Source: Helichrysum umbraculigerum
Taxonomy: Eukaryota > Streptophyta > Magnoliopsida > Asterales > Asteraceae
Direction: 5' to 3'
Length of the DNA stretch: 64,000 nt
Assembly: GCA_949592205.1 (NCBI GenBank)
Contig: CATIUR010000005.1
Span: 86,362,777 to 86,426,776 of the forward strand
In this document: positions 35,158 through 47,289 of the stretch, in pieces
Position numbering within the stretch: the first letter of the stretch is position 1
Layout: every line of letters starts with the position of its first letter
Translations under genes and position numbers: made by a program
Notes under the pieces: generated by a model
Database searches by the model: none
Told to the model about the DNA's origin: nothing
The model's input: the letters and a program-made list of their open reading frames with translations, nothing else

Positions 35158-37165
35158 TAAAACGCCCCTCATTTAATACAACAGTATAATATTAAGTTTG
35201 GCGGAAGCGACTACTTGAAATACATATTCTATTAAATCCTGCTAGAAATTTTCGCAACCCTTTATACAATATGTTTAACTACTAAACAAACATAGTTAAC
35301 ATGTTTACAAACCCGGGGCATTATATACTATAAAACATTATTTATTACAAACTGGATCAGAGTTGCAAGTTTCAAACATTCCCAGCATCAAAATGTCCCT
35401 TCCTGGCTACCCACATAATTAAACATAACCTGCAGGAAGTAAATTGAGGGATTAGCACGAAGCTAAGTGAATGAATAATCAACTACAATTCAATTTAGCT
35501 AGCAATCTGTTCACAATCAATAATGCAACAAATATCATCAAGAGGAACGGTGGTTCCTAAGGACCCTGTTCCGGGTGGCCCCATCAGAACACTTAAATCA
35601 ACTGTAGGCCAAAACAGTGATTAACCGCTAACTAAATGCTAATCTCTATCAACACATGTACGCAACCCTGTGTTGACCAACATTAGCAATCAAGTCCAAC
35701 CGACAATCTAGTTGACCTCTGTATTCATCAATCAAGCTCACAGGCTAATCAAACCACCAATCAAATGGCATATCATTTCCAAGTTAACATTCTATCAATA
35801 GTAATCCTATAATTACTGATTGAAATCAAACTGACACAACCAAATCAAACTATGAGTTTCAAATCCACTCACCTGATTCGTCTCAGTTACTTACTCAGCA
35901 GTCTTATCTCGCTGAGCCCTTGGATTATCTGAGAACATAAAATCAATCATAAGTTAGTAATTTGTTTTCAACTAATGGTACTTATGTAATTAAACACATT
36001 ACATAAGTAATCACATTGTTAATCAATTCCAAACATAAGTAACAATAATATCTTTCTACAAAAGTGCCACTAAAACATCAATAAAGTGCCACTAAAGGAA
36101 TATTATATACAATACTCAGTCGACGTTAAACTTCTTTACTAAGTCTCATAACTCATTAGAATTATCCACATTATAACATATATTTTCAATGGATAAGTGC
36201 CACTAAAGTACCACCTAAATGCCACTAAAGGAATATGACATAAGAAGTGCCACTAAAAACACCATCTTCCAAACACTTATGCATTTTCAAATTTTGCAAA
36301 ACTCATCAAATTTATTCATTCAAACGCGATCCAGGCAAGGGTGGTGGGATCGCGTTCGTCAGTTGAAAAAGTTCTGTGACGAAATTTCACATGGTAACGC
36401 GATCCGGGTAACATGAGCTGGATCGCGTTCCCAAGAAGAAAATGTTCTGTAACCGTTTTTCATATAGCAACGCGATCCAGGCAAAGGGTCAGGATCGCGT
36501 TCCTACGCGTTTCAGCTCTTATTCAGACCTGCAAACACACAGCTTAAACCCAATTTCATATATCACCAACAAACAACCACAAACTCGTTTCTAGCAACAT
36601 GTTTCAGCCTATATATCATCATTTAAGCATATTACAACATGTAATAACATCAAAATCATCAAACATCTCTATTCACTCAATTTATGAACTAAACCAAATC
36701 AAAAACTTACCAAATCAAGGATTTCAAAGTGAAGATGATGATGTTTATGCTATCACAAGATCACAATCAGCTCAAGATCACTAATTTGAATTTGAATCAA
36801 GATTTCTAAGTGATTTGAGGGTTTTAGAGGTTTTAGGTTAAGTTTCCAAATAAGGAAAGTAAAGAACTTTCCTATTTGGGAAAGTTGATAAGTCGGTCAA
36901 TTTTTAACACCGACCCGTATCCACTTAAAACAATACCCTTTAAAACATATTGTCTGGAACCTAAAAACCATTTGCGAGAAACTTCTTTTATTGCACCGTC
37001 AACTATAGTAAATTAAAACAAACAATAATTTACTAAGCACAATAAGTCCAGAGGCTTATTTAACTAAGTTTCGCAATTTAAACATATTTATCAAATAATT
37101 TCTAATACGATTAAATGTATCAATTTAAAATTAGAAATTACCGGACCAAAAGAGAGGATGTTACA
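35158..37165 (-). repeat. Chromovirus 5' LTR
   Basis: A 2,008-bp partner of 28420-30427. It carries the hairpin array at 36323-36356, 36396-36429 and 36469-36501 and the GTGCCACTAAA cluster from about 36064. Open frames inside it are present in both LTRs only because the LTRs are copies. Confidence 0.96.
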
Positions 37166-37860
37166 GATTCGGTACCTGTTGACATTCCTGTCACTTCTCC
37201 TGAACCAGAATCTTCCAAAGCCCCAGAAGTAGTTAAACCAATATGTATACCTTTCCCTGTTAGGCTTAAGAAAGAGAAACAAGAAGCCCAGTTTGGAAAA
37301 TATCTAGAGATGTTCAAAAGCCTACACTTAAACGTTCGATTATTAGATGCTTTAGTTGAAATGCCTAGTTGTGCCAAATTCTTTAAAGAACTTATATCCA
37401 ACAAAGAAAAACTTAGACAAATAGTTAACTTGCCCTTAGACGCAGAATGTTCTTTAATTATGCAACAAGGACTGCCCCCAAAGCTAGGAGACACTGGCCG
37501 TTTCACTATTCCTTGTTACCTTCAGGATGTTCAAATAAGTAACGCCTTAGCTGACTTAGGATCTAGTGTAAACCTTATGCCATACTCGCTTTATAGGAAA
37601 CTAGGATTAAGCGAACTTTTACCAACACGTATGACCATCCACTTAGCTGATAGATCAGTCAAACTCCCTCGTGGAATTGCTGAAGATATTATGGTACGTG
37701 TTGATAAATTCGTCTTTCCTGTTGATTTTGTTGTTATGGATATTGAGGAAGATGCTCAGGTACCACTCATCCTTGGCAGACCTTTCCTAAATAATGCCAA
37801 GGCCGTCATTGACGTGAATGAAAAATCTTTAAAACTTAGAGTGGGAACTGAGGAAGTCAC
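37166..37860 (+). pseudogene. pol: Athila protease region
   Basis: Coding resumes after the chromovirus target duplication and reads openly for about 230 codons to the LARD-like insertion. A proline-rich linker leads to a helical segment (FGKYLEMFKSLHLNV; MPSCAKFFKELI) and then to a retropepsin-like protease with ISNALADLGSSVNLMPYSL and later VPLILGRPFLNNAKAVIDV. In this lineage the usual DTGAS is replaced by DLGSS, as seen here. It is cut at GTCAC (37856-37860), and the frame resumes at 44747. Confidence 0.9.
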
Positions 37861-38886
37861 TGATGTGTGCTAAGTATAGGCAATTATAATAACAAGTTTA
37901 ATTAAGGAAATACTAAATAATACTATCACACAATTCAGGCAAGATTGACCCGTTCATGTAATATAACTTAATAAGTAAGTCCAAATTCGAACACAAGGAA
38001 CACAGGAAAACGTTATTCTTATTTATAACTAATTATCTATTTATTCTATTTACAAATATTTACAATTATAATACAATTAAATACAAGGATCCAATTTACA
38101 ATAATCTACAAGATAAGGGGGACGTTTTAGTTCCGAACGAACATATTTATATTTATATTTTTGATACAGATTCTAATAGATAAGTTCTAGGAAACAACTT
38201 CAGAATACTCAATTGGATAGAAGATTATAACTTATTTAAACAATTATTTATTAAACGTATTATATCAACTTATGTCTATTTGCTTTGTTGGCTATTATTA
38301 TTGGTGAATTACTAATGTAGAAAATCACAAAGATTAAAATAATTTTCATATAGCAACACTCCCAAAGATTAAGTAAAGTATAACTATTTATTAAGATCTA
38401 TCAGCATTTTATTAATACAATTCCAAGATTAGGTTGAATTACAGTGTTACTTAACATTAATAATTGACAATCATTAATTAATTTATAAAACTCACAAGAT
38501 TAGTAAAGCTATCTATATAAATCAATTAACTGTTATCAATATTAACATAACACAGACAATTTTTGTATAATAAGCATTCAATAATATAGTTCCAACATAA
38601 ACATATAATTCATATAATAAATCTAATAAACATACGTTTAAACATTCATAATGAAAACCTAATAAGCAATTAATCCTAATAAACAATATCCAAAATAACC
38701 CAAAAGATTAATAAAGTTACAAGGATAAAGAAACCGAACCAATTAGCAAACCAGCTTTTCCTAGGGTTAAAAACCTTCAAACCCTAGCTCCTTTGCCTCC
38801 AAAATCGCACCTTAAAGTCGTCCTTAAACCCTAACTTTCGGTTTTAGTATTCTTGAATCGTATATGGTTTTAGCTAAATTGAGCCT

Positions 38887-38895
38887 CTATTTATA
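38887..38895 (-). promoter_or_regulatory. TATA box of LARD-like LTR
   Basis: The - strand reads TATAAATAG followed by AGG. The equivalent box in the 5' LTR is at 44264-44272. The palindrome array lies 20-150 bases upstream in element sense. Confidence 0.72.
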
Positions 38896-38913
38896 GTTTT
38901 ACTGGCCGACCTT

Positions 38914-39039
38914 CCAACCGCCGGTTGGATACTCCAACCGCCTGTTGGAGTAATTTGAATACGGGTCCAACTCCACGTGTCTGCACCGCCTTAAACCCTA
39001 AAGCTCAACCGCCGGTTGGTTAATCCAACCGCCGGTTGA
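38914..39039. repeat. CCAACCG-C-CGGTTGG palindrome array (3' LTR)
   Basis: Four copies lie at 38914-38928, 38934-38948 (one mismatch), about 39005-39019 and 39025-39039, arranged as two pairs with 20-bp spacing. The 5' LTR has the set from 44291, with slight decay. Related strings occur in the interior near 40977, 41500 and 42030. Confidence 0.9.
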
Positions 39040-39369
39040 ATGTTAATTCCAGAATATTCCATTTTCGGGCTTGGGCTTAATTCTTGGACTCTCAATCTTC
39101 ATAACCGGACTTCTTTGTTTTCTTGGCCCAATTCTTTATTTTAACTCTTTTAGTCTTCATTTCTTTAAGGTCTTTAATCTTAATTTCTTTAAGTGCTTTC
39201 ATTCTTCAGTTCTGGTCTCGTTCTTGTTCCTTTTTCTTCATTCTTCAATTAAAATACATTTATGCAATTATTAACAAAATAAGTATCTAAAATCATATAA
39301 ATGCAATAAAATGTATATAAATATAGGGATAAATTAATATAAAATATACTATCTATTTGATGCTTATCA

Positions 39370-39386
39370 AATATCCCCACACTTAA
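39370..39386 (-). promoter_or_regulatory. Polypurine tract of LARD-like element
   Basis: The - strand TTAAGTGTGGGGATATT abuts the 3' LTR. AAGTGTGGGGA is the Athila-type tract. Further copies of TTAAGTGTGGGG on the - strand lie at about 40370 and 41808. Confidence 0.8.
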
Positions 39387-41700
39387 GTTTTGCTTGTCCT
39401 CAAGTAGAATACTGAATAAAATTTAAAAATAAGCATCAAACTAATATTTAAGAATCTGAATACCTATATTAAAAATCTGTTTCATATATTAAAAATTTAA
39501 ACAATTTAATTAACATGGATAACTATAATGTATAAATAAAATTATTGTTATTTGTGCAATATATAGCTCATGAATGATTACTAATATATTTGTCCACTTT
39601 AAACAATCTATATTCATATTTCTGAATACCCTTTTTATTGTTAGTATGTATATTACTTATGATTTCCATATATGATATACCTTTAAATTTAATTATACAA
39701 TTTACTTTTATATTCCAATTAAATATATGAAATACATTTTTAAGAATCAAGACATTGGTGACAGGTCTGCATTTTCATGCAACAGAGCGACATAACTTGA
39801 TTCAGGTTTAAGCAAAACCAGACTTGGTTAAACCATTTTGGCGACCTCATTAGGTATCTTTTATTTTTAAGACTTTTCAAGTACTTTTGACTTGCGTTTG
39901 CTTAATTTTTAAGTATATATTAATAGAAAACAGGTCTATACTTTCGTATAACAGAGGAAACCATCAATATATACCCCCAAATGTATTCACATAAGTAAAA
40001 AGATATAAAATTATTGCATAATAAATTTAAAAATTAAGACTTTTATGTCATACATCATATTATGTATCATAATAAACAAGTTATTTTATTAATTTGTTTT
40101 AAAATTCAGAAATCTTCATATAGATTGCCTATTAGTACATCATATCATATAACTATATATCACTTCCTTATTAAGTAGCTTACATTATATATACAAAACA
40201 TTTAATCCATATTAAAGTCTAAACTTTTAGATACAAAACAAAACTTTTAACAAAAGTATTCTAACTAATAAATATTTAGTTATTAACTTAAAATTTTAAA
40301 TTTTCAAAATTTTAGAACAATAGAAACTTAAATGTTTAATTAAAGAAATTCTTTTCCTTACGAACCCTATCCCCACACTTAAATTATACAATGCCCTCAT
40401 TGTATAAAAATGATAAACAAAAAGTGAGTAAGGGAAAGAAAAGTAGAACAGAAAAACTCCCCTGACTGAAATTATAAATTTCATCATCGGCCAATAAATA
40501 TTGTCTTGGTTGGTTCCTTGATCTCTTGAAAAATAATCTACAACATCCACACTTTCGTAGTTAATCATGATTGCATTTAGCATATGCAATAAGCCTTTAA
40601 ACCCCTCGGTATCCCAAGTGGACGAGTTATAGTCTCGTGAGGGTTTCCAGGGAACACACCCACAAAGTTCATAATTAATAAGATAAACTTATTAAATTTC
40701 CAAAAATTAACTCGTTGTACAGCTGAACTATTCCATATTGTATACCAACTTCGAAAAGTGGCAATGGTATTCTAAAAATAAACAGGCAAACAAATTAAAC
40801 GTACCAAATATAAAAATAAAAATAAAAATGAAAAATACAAATTAAAGATAATCCAGAAACATATAACCACATGCTACTAATTTTTGTCATTTCTAATGGG
40901 CTAGTTGGGCAATAAAAGCTTATGAAACTACTGCTATTCCTCAATTCATCTCCTAATAAAGCCAAAAAGTATTCAACCGCTAGTTGGGTACCTACAACCG
41001 TTGGTTTCTTAATTCAATTACTGGCAGGAGTCTTAGATAAAAGTAGATACAATGTAGCTCCAATTTCTTATTTTAAAATTTAAACTTAGATCAAATCTTC
41101 TACTGGGTTAACTAAATTGAAGATCTTAACTTATTATGAAAACTATGTTATCAAATATATTATAAACCATTCATATTAACATTAATAAGTTTTAATTTAA
41201 ACCCCAAAGTTTTACACTTATCACCTAATCTGAATCTCTAAACAAGAATTGAAAATATTAGAATCAATTTAAGAGAAATTATTTTACTAGAATGAACCCT
41301 AAATAACAAATTTCTCAAAAACTAAATATGACAATTTCGTAATTAGATATTCCAAAAATATGAAACCTTAACAAATATTGCAATTATTTATTATCATAAC
41401 AATTTACTTTAAGAATAATTGTATGGTGTTCTTTGGTTATTGTGAAAAAGTGTGGTAATTATAACTGCTGCTCTTAGTGTTTAATCGAAAAAAAGTGTCC
41501 AGCCGCCGGTTGGTTGCTAGCAGCGATTTTTAAAAATAATGACATTTTTCATATTTTATTTAATTAGCCCTTTTTAAATTTAATTTACGTAGCAACGTTT
41601 TATAATGATTATTGTTTCGTAAATCTATCCTTAATAACAATCTAAAAACTAAAAACTAAAAATAAAGTAAAATCTACTTAACTAAATCTACCTAAAAATT
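39387..41700. other. AT-rich interior of the LARD-like element, no genes seen
   Basis: Very AT-rich. I see only short, unconvincing frames, two extra CCCCACACTTAA strings and scattered AACCG-type motifs. Confidence 0.7.
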
Positions 41701-41717
41701 CTACAATATAATATACA

Positions 41718-41777
41718 AGCACGGGTTGCCTCCCGAGAAGCGTTTGTTTTTGTTTGAGTCACGAGCCTGACTCCCAC
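41718..41777 (-). pseudogene. Remnant resembling the end of Athila pol
   Basis: One - strand frame reads LKQKQTLLGRQPVLVY. The Athila element at 51300-51345 ends its pol with a similar TSVLGRHPKP segment, and the DNA itself (CTTCTCGGGAGGCAACCC against CTTGGGAGGCACCCC) is alike. This ties the LARD-like element to Athila ancestry. The match is short, so confidence is moderate. Confidence 0.5.
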
Positions 41778-41973
41778 CTTACTTACCTAAAAATCTAGCG
41801 ACTTTCCCCACACTTAAAAGTAAGCATGGATGGTAATATCTATAAATATCATTTAAATGTAAATTTAATAAAAGTAAAATACGAAGATACTTAACGTTTA
41901 TAGCATGTAAATGTCCATTCTGAGATGCTCCATGATTTTCCAAAAATTGCGAGAAACTTTCCTTCTGCTCGAA

Positions 41974-42545
41974 TCACCAAAAAGGATCTTCATAGTTGTA
42001 AAACAATGAATCTGTGTTTACAGATACTCCAACCGTTGGTTGTATAGACTCAACCTTCATTTGAATTTCCACCATAGACAGTGGTTTGATCCAATTAGTG
42101 TGTAATATCTGATTAACGCAAATGTTGTTTTTGGTATCTTTTCCAATCCCTTGATCATCTTCCTTTAATTGTTCCTCCTCTGGGTGCAATGATAGTAAGT
42201 TGTCAATAATCGTCATCATTTCCTCTTTTGTCATCACCCCATTCCGGTTTCCCAAGTCAAGTATCTCCTCGTCAGGATCATAGTGATCAAATTTAGGCAA
42301 AATTGACCAATCTACCTCCAAATCTTCTTCCTGTTTAAATTCACTAAAAATTTTGTTAGAAAATAAAGATTCAGAAAATTGAGTATACTTATTGATTTAA
42401 TTATCCATCTCTTCAAGTTCTTGAATGAAATTTCCTTCACGATGGCCATTCGTTTTAGTTTCTTCCATTCTAGTACTTGTTCCAGGAATTGTGTAGCTAA
42501 TACAATTGATGGTCGAGATATATTCATCAATCTCTTGATTCTCAA
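41974..42545 (-). pseudogene. Acidic ORF remnant in the LARD-like element
   Basis: The open part at 41974-42321 has 115 codons and is strongly acidic (DPDEEILDLGN; MTKEEMMTIIDNLLSLHPEEEQLKEDDQG). The same frame extends upstream toward 42545 through one TAA near 42390, with acidic and polar content. I recognise no domain. It may be a remnant of gag or an extra ORF, or a chance frame. No function is assigned. Confidence 0.35.
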
Positions 42546-43213
42546 TCATCACTTGGTAAATAGGATTATTACTCGAATTTTGATAATCCTCTTGAATGTA
42601 ATCTGTGGTAAATACCTGTTAAAACTAAGAGAAAAAGAAAAAGAGTAGAAAAGAAAAATAAAATCTAACTAAAAGTATTTTTTATTTTTTTTTAGATACA
42701 GATGTTATGTCCGGGTCATACCATCAGTAAATGCAATGTTAGTTATAAGTAGGTTGATGTAAACTACTCACAATTATTTAATAATAAAACAAATTCAAAA
42801 TTAAATGATTGAAAAAGAATACCCAACCCAACTTTCCAATTGATTAGTAATGCAAGTTAGTTATGCAAGTTAGTTATTTATACAACAGCTAAAGTTAGAT
42901 TTCTTGTACAAAGCTAGTCAATAGATCTCGATAGCTCCATTGATAGTACACAAAAGCGGAGAAACAGGTCAGCGCGAAGCGTATTAAATACCTATCTCTT
43001 TCGAGAAGCACCTTATCTCTTATATGATAAATCAATGAGGTAGGGCTGAACTCTCCTTATACCTTTGTTTTTGTCAGTATTCTCAACGGGTGAGCCGATA
43101 TTTCTTATCGATTTTGCAAAGTATCAGAAACACAGATTATACAAGTAAAATAATTAGTTTAAAATAAAATACACCGCTCCCCCGGTAAAACAAAAGTTCA
43201 ACCGGTTAAGTGT

Positions 43214-43231
43214 TCCCCGGCAGCGGCGCCA
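43214..43231 (-). promoter_or_regulatory. Primer-binding site of LARD-like element (tRNA-Asp type)
   Basis: The - strand TGGCGCCGCTGCCGGGGA is identical to the Athila site at 26978-26995, six bases from the 5' LTR. Confidence 0.9.
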
Positions 43232-43237
43232 AAAACT

Positions 43238-44746
43238 TGATGTGTGCTAAGTATAGGCAATTATAATAACAAGTTTAATTAAGGAAATACTAAATAATAC
43301 TATCACACAATTCAGGCAAGATTGACCCGTTCATGTAATATAGCTTAATAAGTAAGTCCAAATTCGAACACAAGGAACACAGGAAAATGTTATTCTTATT
43401 TATAACTAATTATCTATTTATTCTACTTACAAATATTTACAATTATAATACAATTAAATACAAGGATCTAATTTACAATAATCTACAAGATAAGGGGGAC
43501 GTTGTAGTTCCGAACGAACATATTTATATTTATATTTTTGATACAGATTCTAATAGATAAGTTCTAGGAAACAACTTCAGAATACTCAATTGGATAGAAG
43601 ATTATAACTTATTTAAACAATTATTTAATAAACGTATTATATCAACTTATGTCTATTTGCTTTGTTGGCTATTATTATTGGTGAATTACTAATGTAGAAA
43701 ATCACAAAGATTAAGATAATTTCCATATAGCAACACTCCCAAAGATTAAGTAAAGTATCACTATTTATTAAGATCTATCAGCAGTTTATTAATACAATTC
43801 CAAGATTAGGTTGAATTACAGTGTTACTTAACATTAATAATTGACAATCATTAATTAATTTATAAAACTCACAAGATTAGTAAAGCTATCTATATAAATC
43901 AATTAACTGTTATCAATATTAACATAACACAGACAATTCTTGTATAATAAGCATTCAATAATATAGTTCCAACATAAACATATAATTCATATAATAAATC
44001 TAATAAACATACGTTTAAACATTCATAATGAAAACCTAATAAGCAATTAATCCAAATAAACAATATCCAAAATAACCCAAAAGATTAATAAAGTTACAAC
44101 GATAAAGAAACCAAACCAATTAGCAAACCAGCTTTTCCTAGGGTTAAAAACCTTCAAACCCTAGCTCCTTTGCCTCCAAAATCGCACCTTAAAGTCGTCC
44201 TAAAACCCTAACTTTCGGTTTTAGTATTCTTAAATCGTATATGGTTTTAGCTAAATTGAGCCTCTATTTATAGTTTTACTGGCCGACCTTCCAACCGCCG
44301 GTTGGATTCTCCAACCGTCGGTTGGAGTAATTTGAATCCGGGTCCAACTCCACGTGTCTGCACCGCCTTAAACCCTAAAGCTCAACAGCCGGTTGGTTAA
44401 TCCAACCGCCGGTTGAATGTTAATTCCAGAATATTCCATTTTCGGGCTTGGGCTTAATTCTTGGACTCTCAATCTTCATAACCGGACTTCTTTGTTTTCT
44501 TGGCCCAATTCTTTATTTTAACTCTTTTAGTCTTCATTTCTTCAAGGTCTTTAATCTTAATTTCTTTAAGAGCTTTCATTCTTCAGTTCTGGTCTCGTTC
44601 TTGTTCCTTTTTCTTCATTCTTCAATTAAAATACATTTATGCAATTATTAACAAAATAAGTATCTAAAATCATATAAATGCAATAAAATGTATATAAATA
44701 TAGGGATAAATTAATATAAAATATACTATCTATTTGATGCTTATCA
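43238..44746 (-). repeat. LARD-like element 5' LTR
   Basis: A 1,509-bp partner of 37861-39369. TATA box at 44264-44272; palindromes at 44291-44305, 44311-44325 and around 44382-44417. Confidence 0.95.
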
Positions 44747-45372
44747 GTCACCTTCAATGTCGATTAACTGATGAAACTTCCTATGGGAGAAGACCTTGGT
44801 CTTGTAGATTCTATGCAGGAAATAATTGAAGAACACTTGGAAGAAATCCTCGCAGTAAGCAGCATTAATCCCCTTCCGAACACTGTCATCACAACAAGGA
44901 AAATCTGTGAAGAAGGTGCGGGTCTATGCTCAGCTATCTCGGATCCATCCATTGCATCAAAGGAAGTACTATTACCTTTAAAGAATTCCAACTTACAGCC
45001 TAACAGATTTATCACTGCTGTACCACTTGGACAAGGTACTCCGGTCACTCTCTTGAGAAGAAGCCCTAATTCTGAAGTTCCTGATTCATCTCTCTCAAAA
45101 GAAGAAATTCTTAAGACTCTCAAGGAAATGGAGTCAATGCTTAAACCATCCGATCGGCAACTCTATGAAAGTTGTGAAAACTTGAATCCAGAGATTACTT
45201 TTAGCACATCTTCTTCAGCTCAATTTCAGAGATTCGCATTCACAAAGACAAAAAAGAAATAATCACTGAAGATAATGCAATCTCTCAATCTTCCCAAGTA
45301 AAATACGAGCTAAGAAAGGATGAGCTTTCCAACAATACAGAATGGGTTGAAATAGCATCAGCCGACATTCCA
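44747..45372 (+). pseudogene. pol: Athila pol, protease-RT linker
   Basis: After the LARD-like target duplication, the protease frame continues through one TAA near 44765 and then 163 open codons (MKLPMGEDLGLVDSMQEIIEEHLEE...) to a stop at 45260-45262. RT at 45373 onward is in another frame, so a frameshift lies between about 45240 and 45373. The linker shows no known catalytic motif; a Ser/Leu-rich helical segment precedes RT, as is common in this lineage. Confidence 0.78.
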
Positions 45373-47289
45373 GTGTCACCTACAGTTGAGTCAGATTATC
45401 AGACAACGTACGATGAGCTTAAAAGAGACGAAATTGCTAGGATGAAACCTTCCACTGAAGAACCACCCGAATTGGAGCTAAAGGAACTTCCCTCGCACCT
45501 TGAATATGCTTTTCTCGAAGGAACCTTGCACTTACCAGTTATCATATCCAAAGATCTGAAGCCTGAAGAGAAAGCACTACTCATTGAGGTTCTAAAGTCA
45601 CATAAGAAAGCGATTGCATGGAAAATCTCTGACATACAAGGGATCAGCCCAAATTACTGCACTCACAAGATCTTAATGGAAAATGACTTCAGGCCTTCTA
45701 TTCAAAGGCAAAGGAGAGTTAACCCGAAGATTCAAGACGTGGTGAAAAAGGAAGTTATCAAACTCTTGGATGCTGGTTTAATTTAGCCTATTTCAGATTC
45801 CCCATGGGTCAGTCCAGTTCAAGTCGTCCCAAAGAAAGGAGGCATGACGGTCATCGCTAACGAAGACAACGAGTTGATTCCAACACGAACCGTCACCGGT
45901 TGGAGGGTATGTATCGACTATCGGAAACTCAATGAAGCTACACGCAAAGATCACTTCCCTCTACCGTTCATTGATCAGATGCTTGAAAGATTGTCAGGAA
46001 ACGAATTCTATTGCTTCCTCGATGGTTTCTCCGGCTATTTTCAGATACCTCTCGATCCAAAGGACCAAGAAAAGACGACGTTTACTTGTCCATACGGAAC
46101 CTTTGCCTACTGACGTATGCCTTTTGGCTTATGTAATGCACCGGCAACATTTCAAAGATGCATGGTAGCAATCTTCCACGATATGATTGAACAATGCATG
46201 GAAGTGTTCATGGATGATTTTTCGATTTTCGGAGATTTGTTCACCACTTGTCTTTCTAACTTGAACAAGATGCTCACCCAATGTGAAGAATCAAACCTAG
46301 TTCTGAATTGGGAAAAATGCCACTTCATGGTAAAAGAAGGCATAGTTTTAGGACACCATATATCCAAAGCTGGAATTGAAGTTGACAAAGCAAAAGTAGA
46401 GACTATCTCAAAACTTCCACCACCCACCTCTGTCAAAGCCATCCGAAGTTTTCTAGGACACGCCGGGTTCTACCATCGCTTTATCAAAGATTTCTCTAAG
46501 ATATCCCGACGTATGACTCATCTCCTCGAGAAGGATACTCCGTTTGTCTTTACAGATGAATGTCTCAAAGCCTTCGATCATCTGAAAGATCTGCTTGTTC
46601 ATGCACCGATCATGGTTGCTCCAGATTGGAGTCTCCCATTTGAAATCATGTGCGACGCCAGTGATTTCGCAGTCGGAGCAGTTCTGGGACAGCGGAAGGA
46701 GAAGCAGTTTCAACCAATATACTACGCCAGCAAAACGCTCACTGACGCCCAAGAAAATTATACGACCACAGAGAAAGAGCTGCTAGCGGTAGTATTTGCT
46801 TTTGATAAATTTCATTCTTATCTAATCTTGTCCAAAACTATTGTCTATACAGATTACTCTGCTCTGAAATATCTTTTTAAGAAGCAAGATGCTAAACCTC
46901 GCCTTCTACGATGGATTCTACTCCTTCAAGAATTCGACATTGAGATCAAAGACAAAAAGGGAGCAGAAAACGTCGCAGCGGATCATCTAAGCCGATTAGA
47001 GAATCCTTCAATGGATAAGTTGCACGAGAAAGGCATTCAAGACCAGTTTCCAGAAGAACAGCTCATGCATGTTGGAAAGTACTATCAAGGGTCACGATCT
47101 ACAAATGACCCCTGGTATGCTGACTATGCCAATTATTTGGTGGGAAAAGTCGTACCTAAAGGAATGCCAACCTCTCGAAGACATAAATTCTACCGCGATA
47201 TAAAATATTACTATTGGGACAACCCTTTCCTCTTTAAGGTTTGCCCTGATCAAATCATTAGAAGCTGCGTTGATGGGAAAGAGGCATAA
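45373..47289 (+). pseudogene. pol: Athila reverse transcriptase and RNase H
   Basis: One frame has TAG at 45784-45786, TGA at 46111-46113 and TAA at 47287-47289. RT motifs are SPWVSPVQVVPKKGG, WRVCIDYRKLNEATRKDHFPLPF, FYCFLDGFSGYFQI, RMPFGLCNAPATFQRCM and the FMDDFSIFG active site. RNase H has FEIMCDASDFAVGAVLGQR, ENYTTTEKELLAVVFA, IVYTDYSALKYLF and ENVAADHLSRLE. The TGA directly before RMPFGL sits where Arg (CGA) is usual, a C-to-T change at CpG. Confidence 0.93.

Larger units (their letters stand above)
28420..37165 (-). mobile_element. Nearly intact Tekay-like chromovirus (Ty3/Gypsy)
   Basis: This 8,746-bp element has 2,008-bp LTRs at both ends and the target duplication GATTC (28415-28419 and 37166-37170). 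In - sense it has a tRNA-Met primer site, one long gag-pol frame interrupted by two TAG codons, a C-terminal chromodomain-like segment, a polypurine tract and the 3' LTR. By hand count the LTRs differ at about 14 positions (under 1%), so it is among the youngest insertions here. The LTR ends read TG...TA, not the usual TG...CA. Lineage assignment is from the protein order and chromodomain. Confidence 0.95.
37861..39369 (-). repeat. LARD-like element 3' LTR
   Basis: The + strand begins TGATGTGTGC and ends TGCTTATCA. It is 1,509 bp, the same length as 43238-44746. It holds a TATA box on the - strand and four palindromic AACCGCCGGTT-type motifs upstream of it. Confidence 0.95.
37861..44746 (-). 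mobile_element. LARD-like non-autonomous element derived from Athila
   Basis: This 6,886-bp element has 1,509-bp LTRs and the target duplication GTCAC (37856-37860 and 44747-44751). It has an Asp-type primer site (43214-43231, - sense) and an Athila-style polypurine tract TTAAGTGTGGGGATATT, but no gag, protease, RT or integrase in its 3.87-kb interior. Near 41718-41777 a short - strand segment reads like the end of Athila pol. The LTR pair differs by about 1.5% by hand count. It must depend on a related autonomous element (inference). Confidence 0.92.

Noticed and set aside
28420..37165. A 2-kb duplicated segment as a possible segmental duplication
   Set aside because: The copies flank a primer site, gag-pol and a purine tract, and have a 5-bp target duplication, so they are LTRs.
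37115..37170. Start codon of the Athila protease frame at 37115
   Set aside because: That ATG lies inside the chromovirus LTR; the true Athila sequence begins only at the target duplication at 37166.
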